In this document: positions 37,241 through 47,623 of the stretch, piece after piece | Layout: the number at the start of each line of letters is the position of its first letter | Numbering within the stretch: the stretch's first letter is position 1 | Source of the DNA: Raffaelea ambrosiae | Lineage: Eukaryota; Ascomycota; Sordariomycetes; Ophiostomatales; Ophiostomataceae | DNA length: 64,000 bases | Assembly: GCA_002778195.1 (NCBI GenBank) | Contig: PCDI01000002.1 | Coordinates: forward strand, 372,001 to 436,000 | Reading direction: 5' to 3' | Made by a program: the position numbers and the translations under genes | The notes under the pieces: generated by a model | Told to the model about the DNA's origin: nothing | The model's input: the letters and a program-made list of their open reading frames with translations, nothing else | Database searches by the model: none

Positions 37241-39707
37241 GGTCGGACGAGGTTTGTATGAGGAAGGATAAAAAAATGGGAAGAAATATTAGAGAGACGG
37301 GCTTGGTATTGACAGACAAGCTTTTTTTGGAGGCGGCCTTGGGTGATCTAGACAAGAGATGGAAGAAGAAGATGAAGGACACCTTGAGATATAAATACTC
37401 ACTTTGACACCTGGCGTATGCGACTGGAAGCACACCATACATCTGTTCTCCGTGCGAACCTTGCTGTCAAAGCAAACCTGGGCAGCAGTTTTTGACATTA
37501 TCCTCAACTCCCCGTTCGACGTCCCGTGCCAGCCCGGTCTTTTGGGAATTGTTTTGCCAATTTTACCCCTGCTTTTCGTGGAGCCTCACTCCACAAACCA
37601 CTTTGGAAGAATGGCAAAGAATGACACCAAAACAGAAAGGGCAAACGCAACATCCACCATTGTTGCGAGCTGTTGCGTTATTGTGTCGTGGACGACGCTG
37701 GGATGATGAGCACTCCTCAAAACACTCAATTCTTGTTGTCAAAAATAGTAACATGCCCATGCTGGATCTTTTCCTGTCTCGTCTTGGCACAATTACGGCA
37801 AACGCCTGAGATGAAGGCACTGGTAAAGTGCATAGAGTGCAAAAACAGACAGAGAGAGAATTGCCACGCGAGTAGCAACGGCACATCCAATTGAACTCGC
37901 TGGCATCAATCATACGAGCTGACGGCATGCTTTTTTGAACACGTTTCTCGGGAAACAGGAACTGAAGAACGTAAGTTATGTGCCTGGCAGACTCCGAGAA
38001 ACAGCATTTAGGCACGGATTTTAGGAGAGCAATATCGACGGAGATAATTGTTGTGAGTTGATTAGGTAACAACTCAATATACACGATGGATCCTGCCATT
38101 TAACAGTTCCTGTCCCTGCTTATACCGGTCCACGCCTGTGCTGCCCCTGTGCTGCTTCTGCTGTGACTTTATACCTTTGCTTCGAATCTCAGTGTGTCTT
38201 TTCTGCTTTCATCCCCGCTGTCCCGCGTTGTGGATAGCTTTACAAAATCCATCTCACGTGTTAAAATCTACTTGATGAGGGCAATTTCAAAAGGGAAAGT
38301 TTTCATATGAAATTATTAATACAGTGCAATTACTGCGAGCTTGAGGGAAAGAGAATAAGACAATTTGTTCTCATGACCCATGGCCCCTATGTACGCAAGA
38401 CGAGCGGCAACATCTGGCAGAAAACCACGAAGGGGTTATAATGATGATGGACCTCGCGAATCATAGAGGGCCGAATAAAGGCGAAAAGACCGCGTGAAGA
38501 GGAAGAAGAGAAAGAGAGGGCAGGCCACCACACGTGATATGACATCACGTGGCAGAGCACATGCAACAAATAACGTGTGTGTCGCGGATCACCACAGATC
38601 AAAGTGATCACGGTGATCCAACTCAACTTCCTGGAAAGGGGACTGTAGATCTTCGAAATGCCGCCTTTGGGGTCACGGAAACGGTTAGTGTCCTTAATCC
38701 CTCCAGAGCTTGAAGCCCAAGACTTCAGTATACTGTTTTACCACGGCTTCGACGTGGTTGACCGAGACATGGATGTGGAAGATTGGCCACGTACAGTCAG
38801 CAATTGGTATTTAACTAGCTATTTTCTTGAGGTATTTTCTCGAGGTAGAATCTCACGCAAACAGAGGGTATGAGGGACGGGAGAGAGGGATGCGTCTTAC
38901 GGCGAACATCCTTAGCTACTGCTGCCTTCTTAGTATCCCATAAACAATCTACTCGAACTGTTCTGTTTTGTGTTTGAGGAAACCTGTTTTATCTGACCGA
39001 TTGCCCGAAGAAAATCCGACTTCACCGGTTCCGGAAATGAAGAGTGGTTGCCTCCTTGGTGAAGACTCGGCGGATTGATTTCGGTCTGCGTTTCCGTACA
39101 TTTGGAATACAGCTCCAGCTATATAGTCGTGGATCGCGTCTTGCAGGGACTGCTCTTTCGTAGGCCGCTACAGGTCGCATACGTCTCGTTTGCGTGGCAC
39201 CTAGACGGTATGTGCGGTACCAGTGGTGTTAGTAAATCCATCCAACACAATCCAACACTGCGCATGAACCATCTTACATGATGTAACAGAAACAGGGTGC
39301 TTGGACCACCCTTTTAGGAATTGTTCCCGCCTGCTCTGTTCGGACAGGAAATCCGAGTGTGAATCGGAAATCCTTCACTCCTGGTCTGGCCATTGCCATT
39401 GCATCATCGATTCTGTCGCAAGACAGGGGACAGAAGTCCTTGTTGTGGAATAAAAAACATGTGCTCGTCGTTTGAGAAGGCAACAACATTACCCCGTAAC
39501 AGGACATCGGTGGAGTGACCATGCGGAAGGAACCCCATAGAAGACCGGCCTGCTTGCCAGTGTGCCCTTTTTATTGTCAACTCCCCAGGTCTCCCCATCC
39601 ATATCTCCACTTCCAGTGACCCACCCCCATGGGGGAAAGTTGGCGCGCCTCCAACACCCCCGCAAATGTGTCCCCCGTATTACGGGGTGGCTTTGGCACT
39701 ACTCCAT

Positions 39708-39723
39708 CCCCCCCCCCCCCCCC
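39708..39723. repeat. Poly-C tract (C16)
   Basis: A homopolymer just upstream of the TATA element of the sugar transporter gene. Confidence 0.9.
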
Positions 39724-39757
39724 AGCCTGGGGAAGCTGTCTCGCCAGCCCATGGAAG

Positions 39758-39765
39758 TATAAAGG
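39758..39765 (+). promoter_or_regulatory. TATA box of the sugar transporter gene
   Basis: GTATAAAG about 105 bp upstream of the ATG at 39868, a normal distance for a TATA element plus a short leader. It suggests the promoter is still intact despite the premature stop. Confidence 0.5.
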
Positions 39766-39867
39766 TGTTAAGTGATCCTCGCTGTATTTGTGTTGTTCGT
39801 CGATTTAGTATTCAAAGCCCTCACCTTAATTTCAATCTACTCGCTCTATCCACCTATTAGCACCACC

Positions 39868-41480
39868 ATGTTCTTTGACAAGGCAGAGGGCAACGTCCTG
39901 AGCGCTGGCATTGCCGCCGCATGTGGCGCAGGCTTTCTGCTATTTGGCTACGACCAGGGCCTCTATGGTGGTCTGCTGAGCAACCAGGCGTTCCTTGAGA
40001 CGTTCTACTACCCTAACACTACCATCCAGGGCTAGATTGTTGCCACCTATGACATTGGCTGCATCATCGGCACGCTCCTGTCGATTGCCGTGGGCGATAG
40101 GCTCGGCCGCAAACGGTGCATCCTCATTGGCTGTACCATCCTAATTATTGGCGGCATCGTGCAAGCGGCATCGTATTCTCTTCCTCCCATGATTGTTGGC
40201 CGTGTTGTCGCCGGTGTTGGAAACGGCATGAACACCATTGCTATTCCCATTTGGCAGTCCGAGACGGCAAAACCAGAGAACCGTGGCAAGCTCATCGTCT
40301 TGCAGCTCGTCCTCAACATCTTTGGCATTGTCATCACAAACGTAAGCTCTCTTTTCTCTTCTCTCTTCTGACACCCCCCCACCTTCCATTCGTCCGCTCA
40401 TTCGAGGCACAGTGGATGAACTATGGTTTCACCTACATCTCCGCCCTGCCGATCAGCTGGCGTTTCCCGGTTGCCTTTCAGTGCTTTTTCGCCCTCGTTA
40501 CCATACCGGCCGTCCTTGTCATGCCCGAGTCCCCTCGATGGCTGGTCATGCGCGATCGAGTCGACGATGCTCAGGCCATCCTCGCCCGCCTCCGGGCCAA
40601 GCCACGTTCCGACGAGGCCGTCGTTGACGAGATTCAATACCTGGTGGCCACTGTCCATCACGAGATCGAGACCACAAAGAAGGTCTCGTGGAGAGAGGTC
40701 TTCAGCAACAAAGGTAGACAGCAAAACTTCCGGCGGATCCTCCTGGGCGCGGGTACGCCGTTTTTCCAGCAGTTTGGAGGCACCAACGTCATTGCATACT
40801 ACCTTCCCATTGTCCTCGTGCGCTCCTTTGGCATGACTGAGCGGCTTGCCCTCATCCTGTCCGCCTGCAATTCCATGTCTCTCATGTTCTGGGGTGCCAT
40901 GGCGGCCTTTTTGATTGACCGCGTCGGCCGTTGCAAGCTCATGGTGATGGGCTCCTTTGCGAGCGGCATCTGCTTCGTCCTCGTGGCCGTGGGCCTCCGC
41001 TACAGTGGTGACCACAACGAGAATAGAGGCATGTCCATCTTTGCTGTGGTCTTCATCTTTGTCTACTATGTCTTCTATGGCATGTCGCTGCTCTCCATCC
41101 CGTACATGTACCCTGCCGAAATCAACTCGCAGCGGATGCGGAATATTGGCACATCGATGGCGACGGCCGTGAACTGGGTCTCGGTGTACATTGTGGTGGT
41201 CATCACCCCGATTGCGATCCAGAATATTGGCTGGAAGTACTACCTCATCTACGGCATCTTCAACTTTTGCTTCGTTCCCATCATCATGCTATGGTACGTG
41301 GAGACGGCCAATTTGTCGCTGGAACAGGTGGATCGCTTGTTTGAGATCAAGTACGAGGGCGGAAAGGCGATCAGCTGGGCGGAAGCGACCAAGACTGCGC
41401 GGGAAGAGACCCAGGAAGTCACTGAACGAAAGATTCACGAGGCGGCAAACGCCGAGGTTCTACATAAAGAGACGATGTGA
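39868..41480 (+). pseudogene. MFS sugar transporter with premature in-frame TAG
   Basis: Homologous to fungal hexose/sugar permeases (12 membrane segments). Exons 39868..40341 and 40413..41480 would give 513 residues, but codon 56 is TAG (40033-40035), right after NTTIQG and before IVATYDIGCIIGT, where relatives read on without a gap. Family motifs are otherwise intact: GYDQGLYGGLL in helix 1, GDRLGRKR in the 2-3 loop, PESPRWLV after helix 6, QQFGGTNVIAYY in helix 7 and the YPAEINSQRMRNIG region. No other stop or frameshift is present and codon use is normal, so the break is recent, is read through, or is a sequence error. A C-to-T change in a CpA context, as RIP makes, would explain it. An intron spanning the stop would delete conserved residues and is unlikely. 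Substrate cannot be assigned. Confidence 0.8.
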
Positions 41481-42210
41481 TAGACGGCAATTGGCGACTC
41501 CTGGAACCAGAAAATAGGTCACTGTAACCCAAAAGGGCACAACCATCTCGAAAGATATATATATTAAGATTTACCAAGTAAAGAAGCCAATTTAATGGAC
41601 GACGTCAACTGCAGGTTACGATTCTATCAGATGTGGGTAAGGCCGGGTTTTCTTGGAGACTATATATCAAATAACAACCAGCAGAGAAAACAGCAAAGTA
41701 ACAACAACGGCAAGAGCCTAACATCTTTTTTTCTAGCAGGCCAGCCTCCAACATACATTTCAGTTCTTCCGTAAATAGAGTGACTCCCCACTTTCCGTGT
41801 GTGGCGGCCAGTAGGACCGAGCACGGCCGGCAAGCCTTGTTTTCTGTTACGTACAAAATAATTAAGGTTAAGAACAGCCCGTTCAATTTGCCGACGCAGG
41901 CACATATTGCCACCCCATCTCTTGAATATCCATATTCGAATGACACGTGTGATGCGAGAATCTACGACAGGGCCTGGATTGGCGTCAAGTTTATTCGAGA
42001 TTTTCATGGACGAGCACGTCATCCGCTAGACAAGAAAAAGGCTACGAAAAGTGAGTAAGCGGAATGTAGTCGCCTTTTGAAATGCATTTTTGCACAGACA
42101 GTACGCAAAGACATGAATATTTTCCACTCTGTTTTATTCTGAATACTTATGGTGCTAGTGTAGGCAGGTTTGCGAGCAACTGGCCCTAATTGGAATGTCT
42201 GGCCACATCC
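41481..42210. other. Intergenic 3' of sugar transporter
   Basis: AT-rich DNA with no supported gene; overlapping short ORFs on both strands lack features. Confidence 0.45.
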
Positions 42211-42366
42211 TCACAGCTCTGGCGTATGGGCTGGCGCGGTCCACCCACAATTGAGTACTTTGCATGGGACAAACGGATAAGCCCTGCAGTTGGGGCACTC
42301 ATCTGTGTAGGTCGATGAGATTTCAAGGTAGCAGTGATAGCAGTTGCAGACTGTAGACGCTTTCAT
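42211..42366 (-). CDS. Possible small Cys-rich zinc-ribbon-like protein (51 aa)
   Basis: A 51-residue ORF starting MKASTVCNCYHCYLEISS. Cysteines are spaced C-x-C-x2-C-x16-C-x2-C-x7-C-x5-C, including a CPNC knuckle, like small zinc-binding proteins of fungi. No signal peptide. The frame stays open for 16 codons upstream of the ATG, so it might be the last exon of a longer gene. Evidence is the cysteine spacing only; chance cannot be excluded. Confidence 0.35.
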   Translation of the reverse strand: MKASTVCNCYHCYLEISSTYTDECPNCRAYPFVPCKVLNCGWTAPAHTPEL

Positions 42367-42619
42367 GGCGTCAACGATGTTCTTGCCTGGTAGCTTTTCT
42401 GTATGTTGTGTCTCTCAAAGTGACGACTGGTGTTGGATTGTATTCCTGGTCAAAATCTGGGAACATTTCTGGAATTTATAGACTTCGAAATGTAACATCT
42501 CGACTGATTCACAATATGATGACAGTTACATTCCACTTCCGTCACACGCTCAATGTTGTGACATGGTTGGTTTGGAGCAAGGTTAGACATATGTTCCTAG
42601 GAGTGATACAGCACGTACC

Positions 42620-42760
42620 ATGGCGTCAGAAAAGAAAGCAGCAGACGACATAGCACCACCGAGCGAGGCCACATCGCTGGTCACAGTCGTGGCATTCGAC
42701 GAAGCCGTGCTGGCCTTGGTGCCGCAGACGCGAATTTTGAATAGCGTAGCCGTGTTATGA
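42620..42760 (+). CDS. Doubtful 46-aa ORF
   Basis: A short ATG-to-TGA frame beginning MASEKKAADDIAPPSEATS, with amino-acid composition plausible for a real protein but no recognisable motif, no introns and no neighbours to support it. It could be a first exon or chance. Confidence 0.15.
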   Translation: MASEKKAADDIAPPSEATSLVTVVAFDEAVLALVPQTRILNSVAVL

Positions 42761-43522
42761 CGCCGCCGTTCTCTCTGGAAATAAACGAGTGCGCCAGATT
42801 CGTGCAGTTGTGAAAGCTATTACTGAAATTGTAGAAAGATATAAAAATGTCAGGTGGCCACAGCCGTAGGTGGCATTGCCGACGTCCAGGCCGAGCCGTC
42901 CAGCAGTAGCATGAACGAGATCATCTCAAAGATACCGCAATGACTGATGAGCGAGATGCTTAGAGAAACGGTATCTATGAGCCAAGAGGTTGCATTATGC
43001 GATATTCTGACTAGTTGACTCACAAGAGAAGCAAGCAAAGAACACATTGCCTCGTGGTCGTGGGCTGGGTGGGATGGCCGACTTGTGTAAGTTGATACCA
43101 TCAGTGGGCAAGTCTCTGATAAATGCCCCACATACGATCCCTGATTGGCTGGCTGCCACACTGGCACCAGCCAAGAGAGCGGTGGGCTTGGCGGTTCGTA
43201 TATACGAGCCGAGCCTTCGCCGCAAAATCTGCTCCTAGACAACAAAAAGAGGGCCAAACGAATCTTTGCTGACTCAAAACGCGCCACTGGGTCTGCCAAG
43301 CCGGGGAATGCGTGTCTGGATGCGTGTCTGGCAGTCTGATGTCGCCTCCGTGCCGTCATAGACGGGGTTTTTTGTGGTGGTGGTTTTGGGGTTGGACCCG
43401 CACTCTCGGTGCAGAAGCACGTGATTTCGATGCTTTCTCGGAGTTCCTACGGCGTACAATTATCACGGCCGACCATCATCCCGTGTTGTATGACGCGCTG
43501 CCGCTGAAGAAGCAGTCGCGTA

Positions 43523-43531
43523 GATATAAAG
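43523..43531 (+). promoter_or_regulatory. Possible TATA box of the MFS transporter gene
   Basis: GATATAAAG about 270 bp before the ATG at 43798. Position and sequence are reasonable; no other evidence. Confidence 0.35.
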
Positions 43532-43797
43532 CAAGCCGCTCGAGGCAAGTGTGGGCCAGTTTTCTGCATGCCGTTGGTCGTAATTATTGAGCCTGTATAG
43601 AGTCAGCTTCTAGACCTGTCTGCCTGTCCGTCTGTTCTTTTTTTTTCTTTTTCTGGTCTTTCTCTTCCTAGCTCGCCTTCATCTTTGGCCGCCGCACTCT
43701 TCGACTTATTTGACCAGCCTCGCTTCCCCCCCCCGAACCGAAATCTGCTGCGCCACCTCTCCTTCTCCTGCTTCATCCATCTCATTATCGACGCAAA

Positions 43798-45429
43798 ATG
43801 GCCAATGCCCTCGTCCGCGCCCTCGAGGAGCTCGGCCTCGTCAACCTCTACCACGTGCACATGGACGTCAAGATCCTGTGTCTGCAACGCTTTGTCCGTC
43901 TCTTCGCCTATGGCGCCTCCACGCTCGTCCTCGTCGCCTACCTCCAGGCCCTCGGTATCTCCAAGACCGCCATCGGCCTCTTCATGACCCTGACGCTCGT
44001 CGGCGACGTCGCCATCAGCTTCTTTTTGACCCTCTTTGCCGACCGCATGGGCCGCAAATTGGTCCTCGGCCTCGGCGCCGTCCTCATGGCCGGCAGCGGG
44101 GCCGTCTTTGCCACCTGCCGCAACTACTGGGTGCTGCTGGCGGCGGCCGTCTTTGGCGTCATCAGCCCCAGCGGCAACGAGATTGGGCCCTTCCGCGCCA
44201 TCGAGGAGAGCGTTGTCGCGCATCTAACCCGCGCCGATGCGCGCAGCGACGTCTATGCGTGGTACAGCCTGTCGGGCACGGCGGGCACGGCCTTTGGCAT
44301 GATGGTCTGCGGCTGGCTGGTGCATGCCGTGACGACGACCACGGCCTCCTGGGAGGCGTGGCCGCTGGTCGAAGCCTACCGATGGGTCTTCCGTGTATAT
44401 GCCCTCTTTGGTCTGATCAAGACAGTGCTCGTTCTGATTTTGAGCCACGACGTGGAAGTCGACGGCGGTCTCAAAGAAGACAGCGCCGCCAGGGCCGTGG
44501 CGGTGGAAGTGGCCGGCGAAGAGGCCCCGCTTCTGGAAGAGGACGGCAGCCCGGCGGCGGTCCTTGCCCCCGAGGAACAGGAGCAGGAACAAGCCAACTC
44601 GCCTGCACCCAAGCAGGCCAAGAAGGGCCATGGACTGTCCTCCATCAGCAAGGAGAGCGTTGAGGTCATTGTCACTCTCTGCATTTTGTTTGGCCTGGAT
44701 TCCTTTGCATCAGGCCTGGCTCCATTGTAAGTGATTGTCGCTCCCTTTGTTTCCTCCTAGACCTGTACCTAACGGCAATAGATCGTGGATCGCTTTCTTC
44801 TTCCGCTCCAACTATGGCCTAGAAGAAGGCAAGCTGGGTTCCGTCTTCTTCACCACCAGCCTCATCGCCGCTGCGTCGATGATCGTCGCATCGTCCATCG
44901 CCAAGAGATTTGGCAATGTCAAGGTAGAATCGCCCACGACGATGTGATGTCAACGCCAAGATTTTTGCTCCCAGCATACTGACATACTTTCTACGCGCAG
45001 ACAATGGTCTTTACGCATCTGCCCTCCGCCATCTTCCTCGCCCTGATTCCCGTGGCGGACAATGTCCACTGGTCGCTGGCGTTCTTGGTCCTGCGTTCGT
45101 GCACGCAGTCCATGGACGTCGCGCCGCGTTCTGCCTTCATGGCGGCCATCGTGCTGCCCGAGGAGCGGACGGCCGTGATGGGCCTCATCAACGTCGTCAA
45201 GACCACGGCGCAGAGCCTGGGTCCCTTTGTGACTGGCGCACTGGCCGACCACAGCCTGTTCTGGGTGTCGTTTGTCTGCGCCGGATCGCTCAAGGCCAGC
45301 TACGACATCGGCATGTTGCTTCTGTTTGAAAACCACGAGAGAAATGCTGCTGACAAGGCCAAGAGCCAGCAGCGGCAACAATCTGTCCCGAACGACGAGG
45401 AGGCAGCAGCAGCAGCTTCTCAGCGATGA
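43798..45429 (+). CDS. MFS transporter, substrate unknown
   Basis: Integral membrane permease of 499 residues. Exons 43798..44726, 44782..44923 and 45001..45429, GT-AG and in phase. The first half has membrane segments and the MFS loop 2-3 motif (FADRMGRKLVLGLGA). A hydrophilic, Glu/Ala-rich central loop of about 80 residues (near 215-295) separates the two halves, and the C-terminal tail is Gln/Ala-rich and cytoplasmic. The second half includes DVAPRSAFMAAIVLPEERTAVMGLINVVKT, a region conserved in a widespread, poorly studied fungal MFS group of the drug/metabolite-efflux type. The stop codon of the exon 1 frame overlaps the splice donor (TTGTAAGT), so splicing is needed. Substrate cannot be inferred. 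Confidence 0.9.
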
Positions 45430-45783
45430 GACGTGCACAGAATACAAGGACACAGGGTGGGAAATGGGATACCAGAATGAGTGCCCAGGAGGCTGATTTT
45501 GCATTGCACTATTTTCCTTTCTCACGTGAGACTTTCAACACACATATGCATGGAATACGGCTAGAAGGTTTATAGGTCGGCGTAAATAAAAATGACTTGA
45601 CAAGAATGGCGATCCAGGCAACATCCGAGTGGGTAACAGCAGGCTGCAGCCAATCCAGATATCGCCATGCCCCCCCTCAGACCGGAGCTGACTGCAAGCT
45701 GCTGTGACTCACACGCGCGCGAATAAAACACCAGAGATGGACAGGACTCAACCGGGCGCTTGAAGAAATACTCGGCTCCAGCG
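45430..45783. other. Short intergenic region before the F-box-like gene
   Basis: The 3' flank of the MFS gene and promoter of the next gene. An AATAAAA element near 45721-45728 is a possible TATA-type site about 60 bp before the ATG. No gene. Confidence 0.4.
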
Positions 45784-47479
45784 ATGACCGAAACAAATAT
45801 TCTGTCTCTTCCACTTCATGTGGTTGCGGCTGTCCTGTCCGAACTCGACAGCGTCTACACTCTGGGCCGAGCCATTCTCAGCCACCCCATATTCTACACC
45901 TCTTTTCAAGAAGCCAAGGACCGAATCGTGTTTGACGCAATTCCACCCGACGTGCTCGAATATGCACTCGCCACAGAGGAGGCGCTTAAAGTCAATGTGC
46001 AGGATCTACTTGCCGTCAAGACATTCGCAGCCAGCCTATTCAGTGACCAACAAGATGGCATTCCAAAGAGACGATATGACGAAGTTGACAGAAAGACAGC
46101 CGCGGCGGTCGTTCGACGTCATCTCGTCGTGGAGTGCTTTACTAAGCACATCGTACGGGACATGCTGCCCCATATTCACGCCTCTTTTTGGGATCTCCTC
46201 CGTCCATGGGCGGACGCCAGCAACTTCCGGGTGACAGCCACCGAACGTCTTCGAGTGCAGCGTGCGCTGTATCGAATCGAAATGTTTTTTATCCTGTTTC
46301 CATATCCGGGGTGGTACCACCAGAGGTACGAGTACTCGATGGCAGTACGCGACGCCCACGGGGCTTTTTTTGGGCGTTTCCCACCATGGGTCAACGAGCA
46401 GTTCGCGTGTGTCCAGGATTACCTGGGGCGAATAATTGCCGAGGGTGTGTTTCCAAGTCTGAAGCCGAGATTGACCGACTTGGCCAGCTAACTATTTAGC
46501 ATTTGATGATTCCGCCGCGCATGACGTGGAATGGGGCTACCGGAAAGTTGTTTGGCAGAAGCCTGGCTTCATTCCGCTGAAGCAGTCTTATGTGAGTGCC
46601 TAGACCTTGGATGAATACCGTCCATGATACCCTATTTCTTTCCTGCTTTTCTTGTGAACCACGTGGACTCGTCGTTCATTCTTGACATGATTGGATAAGA
46701 TCACATACGGATTGGAGTTCGTCTTCACTGTCACCGCAATGACCTCTTTTGAGGAACGCACCAAACTCTTGACCGAACGCCAGCGCGACCCGGCATGGCG
46801 GCTCCTTCGAGAGCACTGGGATCTCCCCGACCGCCTCAACCGAGATCACGTATCTCTCTACCACAACTCCTTTCGGCGCCACCACTTCCAAAATACGATC
46901 TACCTGCGACCAGAAAATCGGCGTCTGTGGGTGGCATCCGACAATATGGGCTCGGGGTCGCACCGCACTTGGGAATGCATCTACCAGTTCACCGATGGCC
47001 GTGGTCAGGGCAACTTCACCAGCCACATGTGTGACCACGTTAAACATGAAGCCGCCGCGCATGACTATCGTCACCGCAGGGCCATCGCGTATGGCCATGC
47101 AAGCGCCCTGCGTTGGGCTGGGTTCGTGCTCTGGGGCAGTGATGGCGGCGGGGCGGAGGACCATGCCGAAGAAGTCGATACAGGCCGCGATCCTGCCTTT
47201 GCTGGCCGGCTTTCAGAGGGTCGCATGGACTTGATGCTGAGGTACTTCCGGTATATGGAAGCGCGGGATGTAAACAAGGACCGGCACGGGATGCACATGA
47301 GAATGGGCCGATCCTGGGAGGCGCGACGTAAAATCTACGAGGCTGGCGGCAGGGGATACTGGGCGGATGGGGACGAGAGTCGGATAGTATGGGGCGAGCC
47401 GGATGGGAAAGAAAAGGGAAAAGAAATGGCCAGGAAAATAGAACATCCCAAACGAAGGAATAAATCGCTGCCTCTGTAA
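45784..47479 (+). CDS. F-box-like fungal hypothetical protein
   Basis: Exons 45784..46444, 46500..46591 and 46700..47479, giving 510 residues. Intron 1 (55 nt) has donor GTGTGT, a good branch site GCTAAC and acceptor TTTAG. Without it the frame stops, and with it the frame joins cleanly (IIAE-AFDD). The N-terminus LPLHVVAAVLSELDSVYTLGRAILSHP has the leucine pattern of an F-box-like start as in many fungal hypothetical proteins. FGRFPPWVNEQFACVQDYL matches a W-E-N-E-Q-x-x-C-x-x-x-Y-L-type motif I recall from the same family. The C-terminal half contains a Trp/His-rich region and a basic tail (KIEHPKRRNKS). No catalytic motif was seen. If the F-box is real it would recruit targets to an SCF ubiquitin ligase; this is inference. 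Confidence 0.7.
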
Positions 47480-47623
47480 AGACGGGTACATCATTGCCAT
47501 ACCTGCTATGCGGATGGCCTCATCGCGGCGACGAGCTTGTACATGGTGCTGGAAAAAGACATATGAATTCTCGAAAAAAGTAATAAGAAAGAGTATATCA
47601 AAACCAGTACTCCTAGTCAATGG

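Larger units (their letters stand above)
37241..39867. other. Intergenic, divergent promoters of silk-like and sugar transporter genes
   Basis: No supported gene in 2.6 kb. A TATTTATA-type element near 37388-37397 (read on the minus strand) lies about 150 bp before the silk-like gene. A C16 run occurs at 39708-39723. ORFs such as the 178-codon minus-strand frame at 37563-38099 lack any domain or codon bias. Confidence 0.5.
42367..43797. other. Intergenic, upstream of MFS transporter
   Basis: Apart from a doubtful 46-codon ORF, no gene was seen. The right 300 bases carry the probable promoter and pyrimidine-rich leader of the MFS gene. Confidence 0.45.

Noticed and set aside
37563..38099. 178-codon minus-strand ORF
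   Set aside because: No signal peptide, domain, codon bias or splice support; Cys/Ser content looks random.
39966..40035. An intron that would remove the TAG of the sugar transporter
   Set aside because: The only nearby GT/AG pair would delete about 22 residues conserved between helices 1 and 2.
42753..42760. CRISPR, operon or bacterial features anywhere in the window
   Set aside because: The sequence is eukaryotic with spliceosomal introns; the tandem repeats lack regular spacers.
42850..43359. 169-codon minus-strand ORF in the MFS promoter region
   Set aside because: No recognisable motif, and neighbouring frames are equally open; treated as chance.
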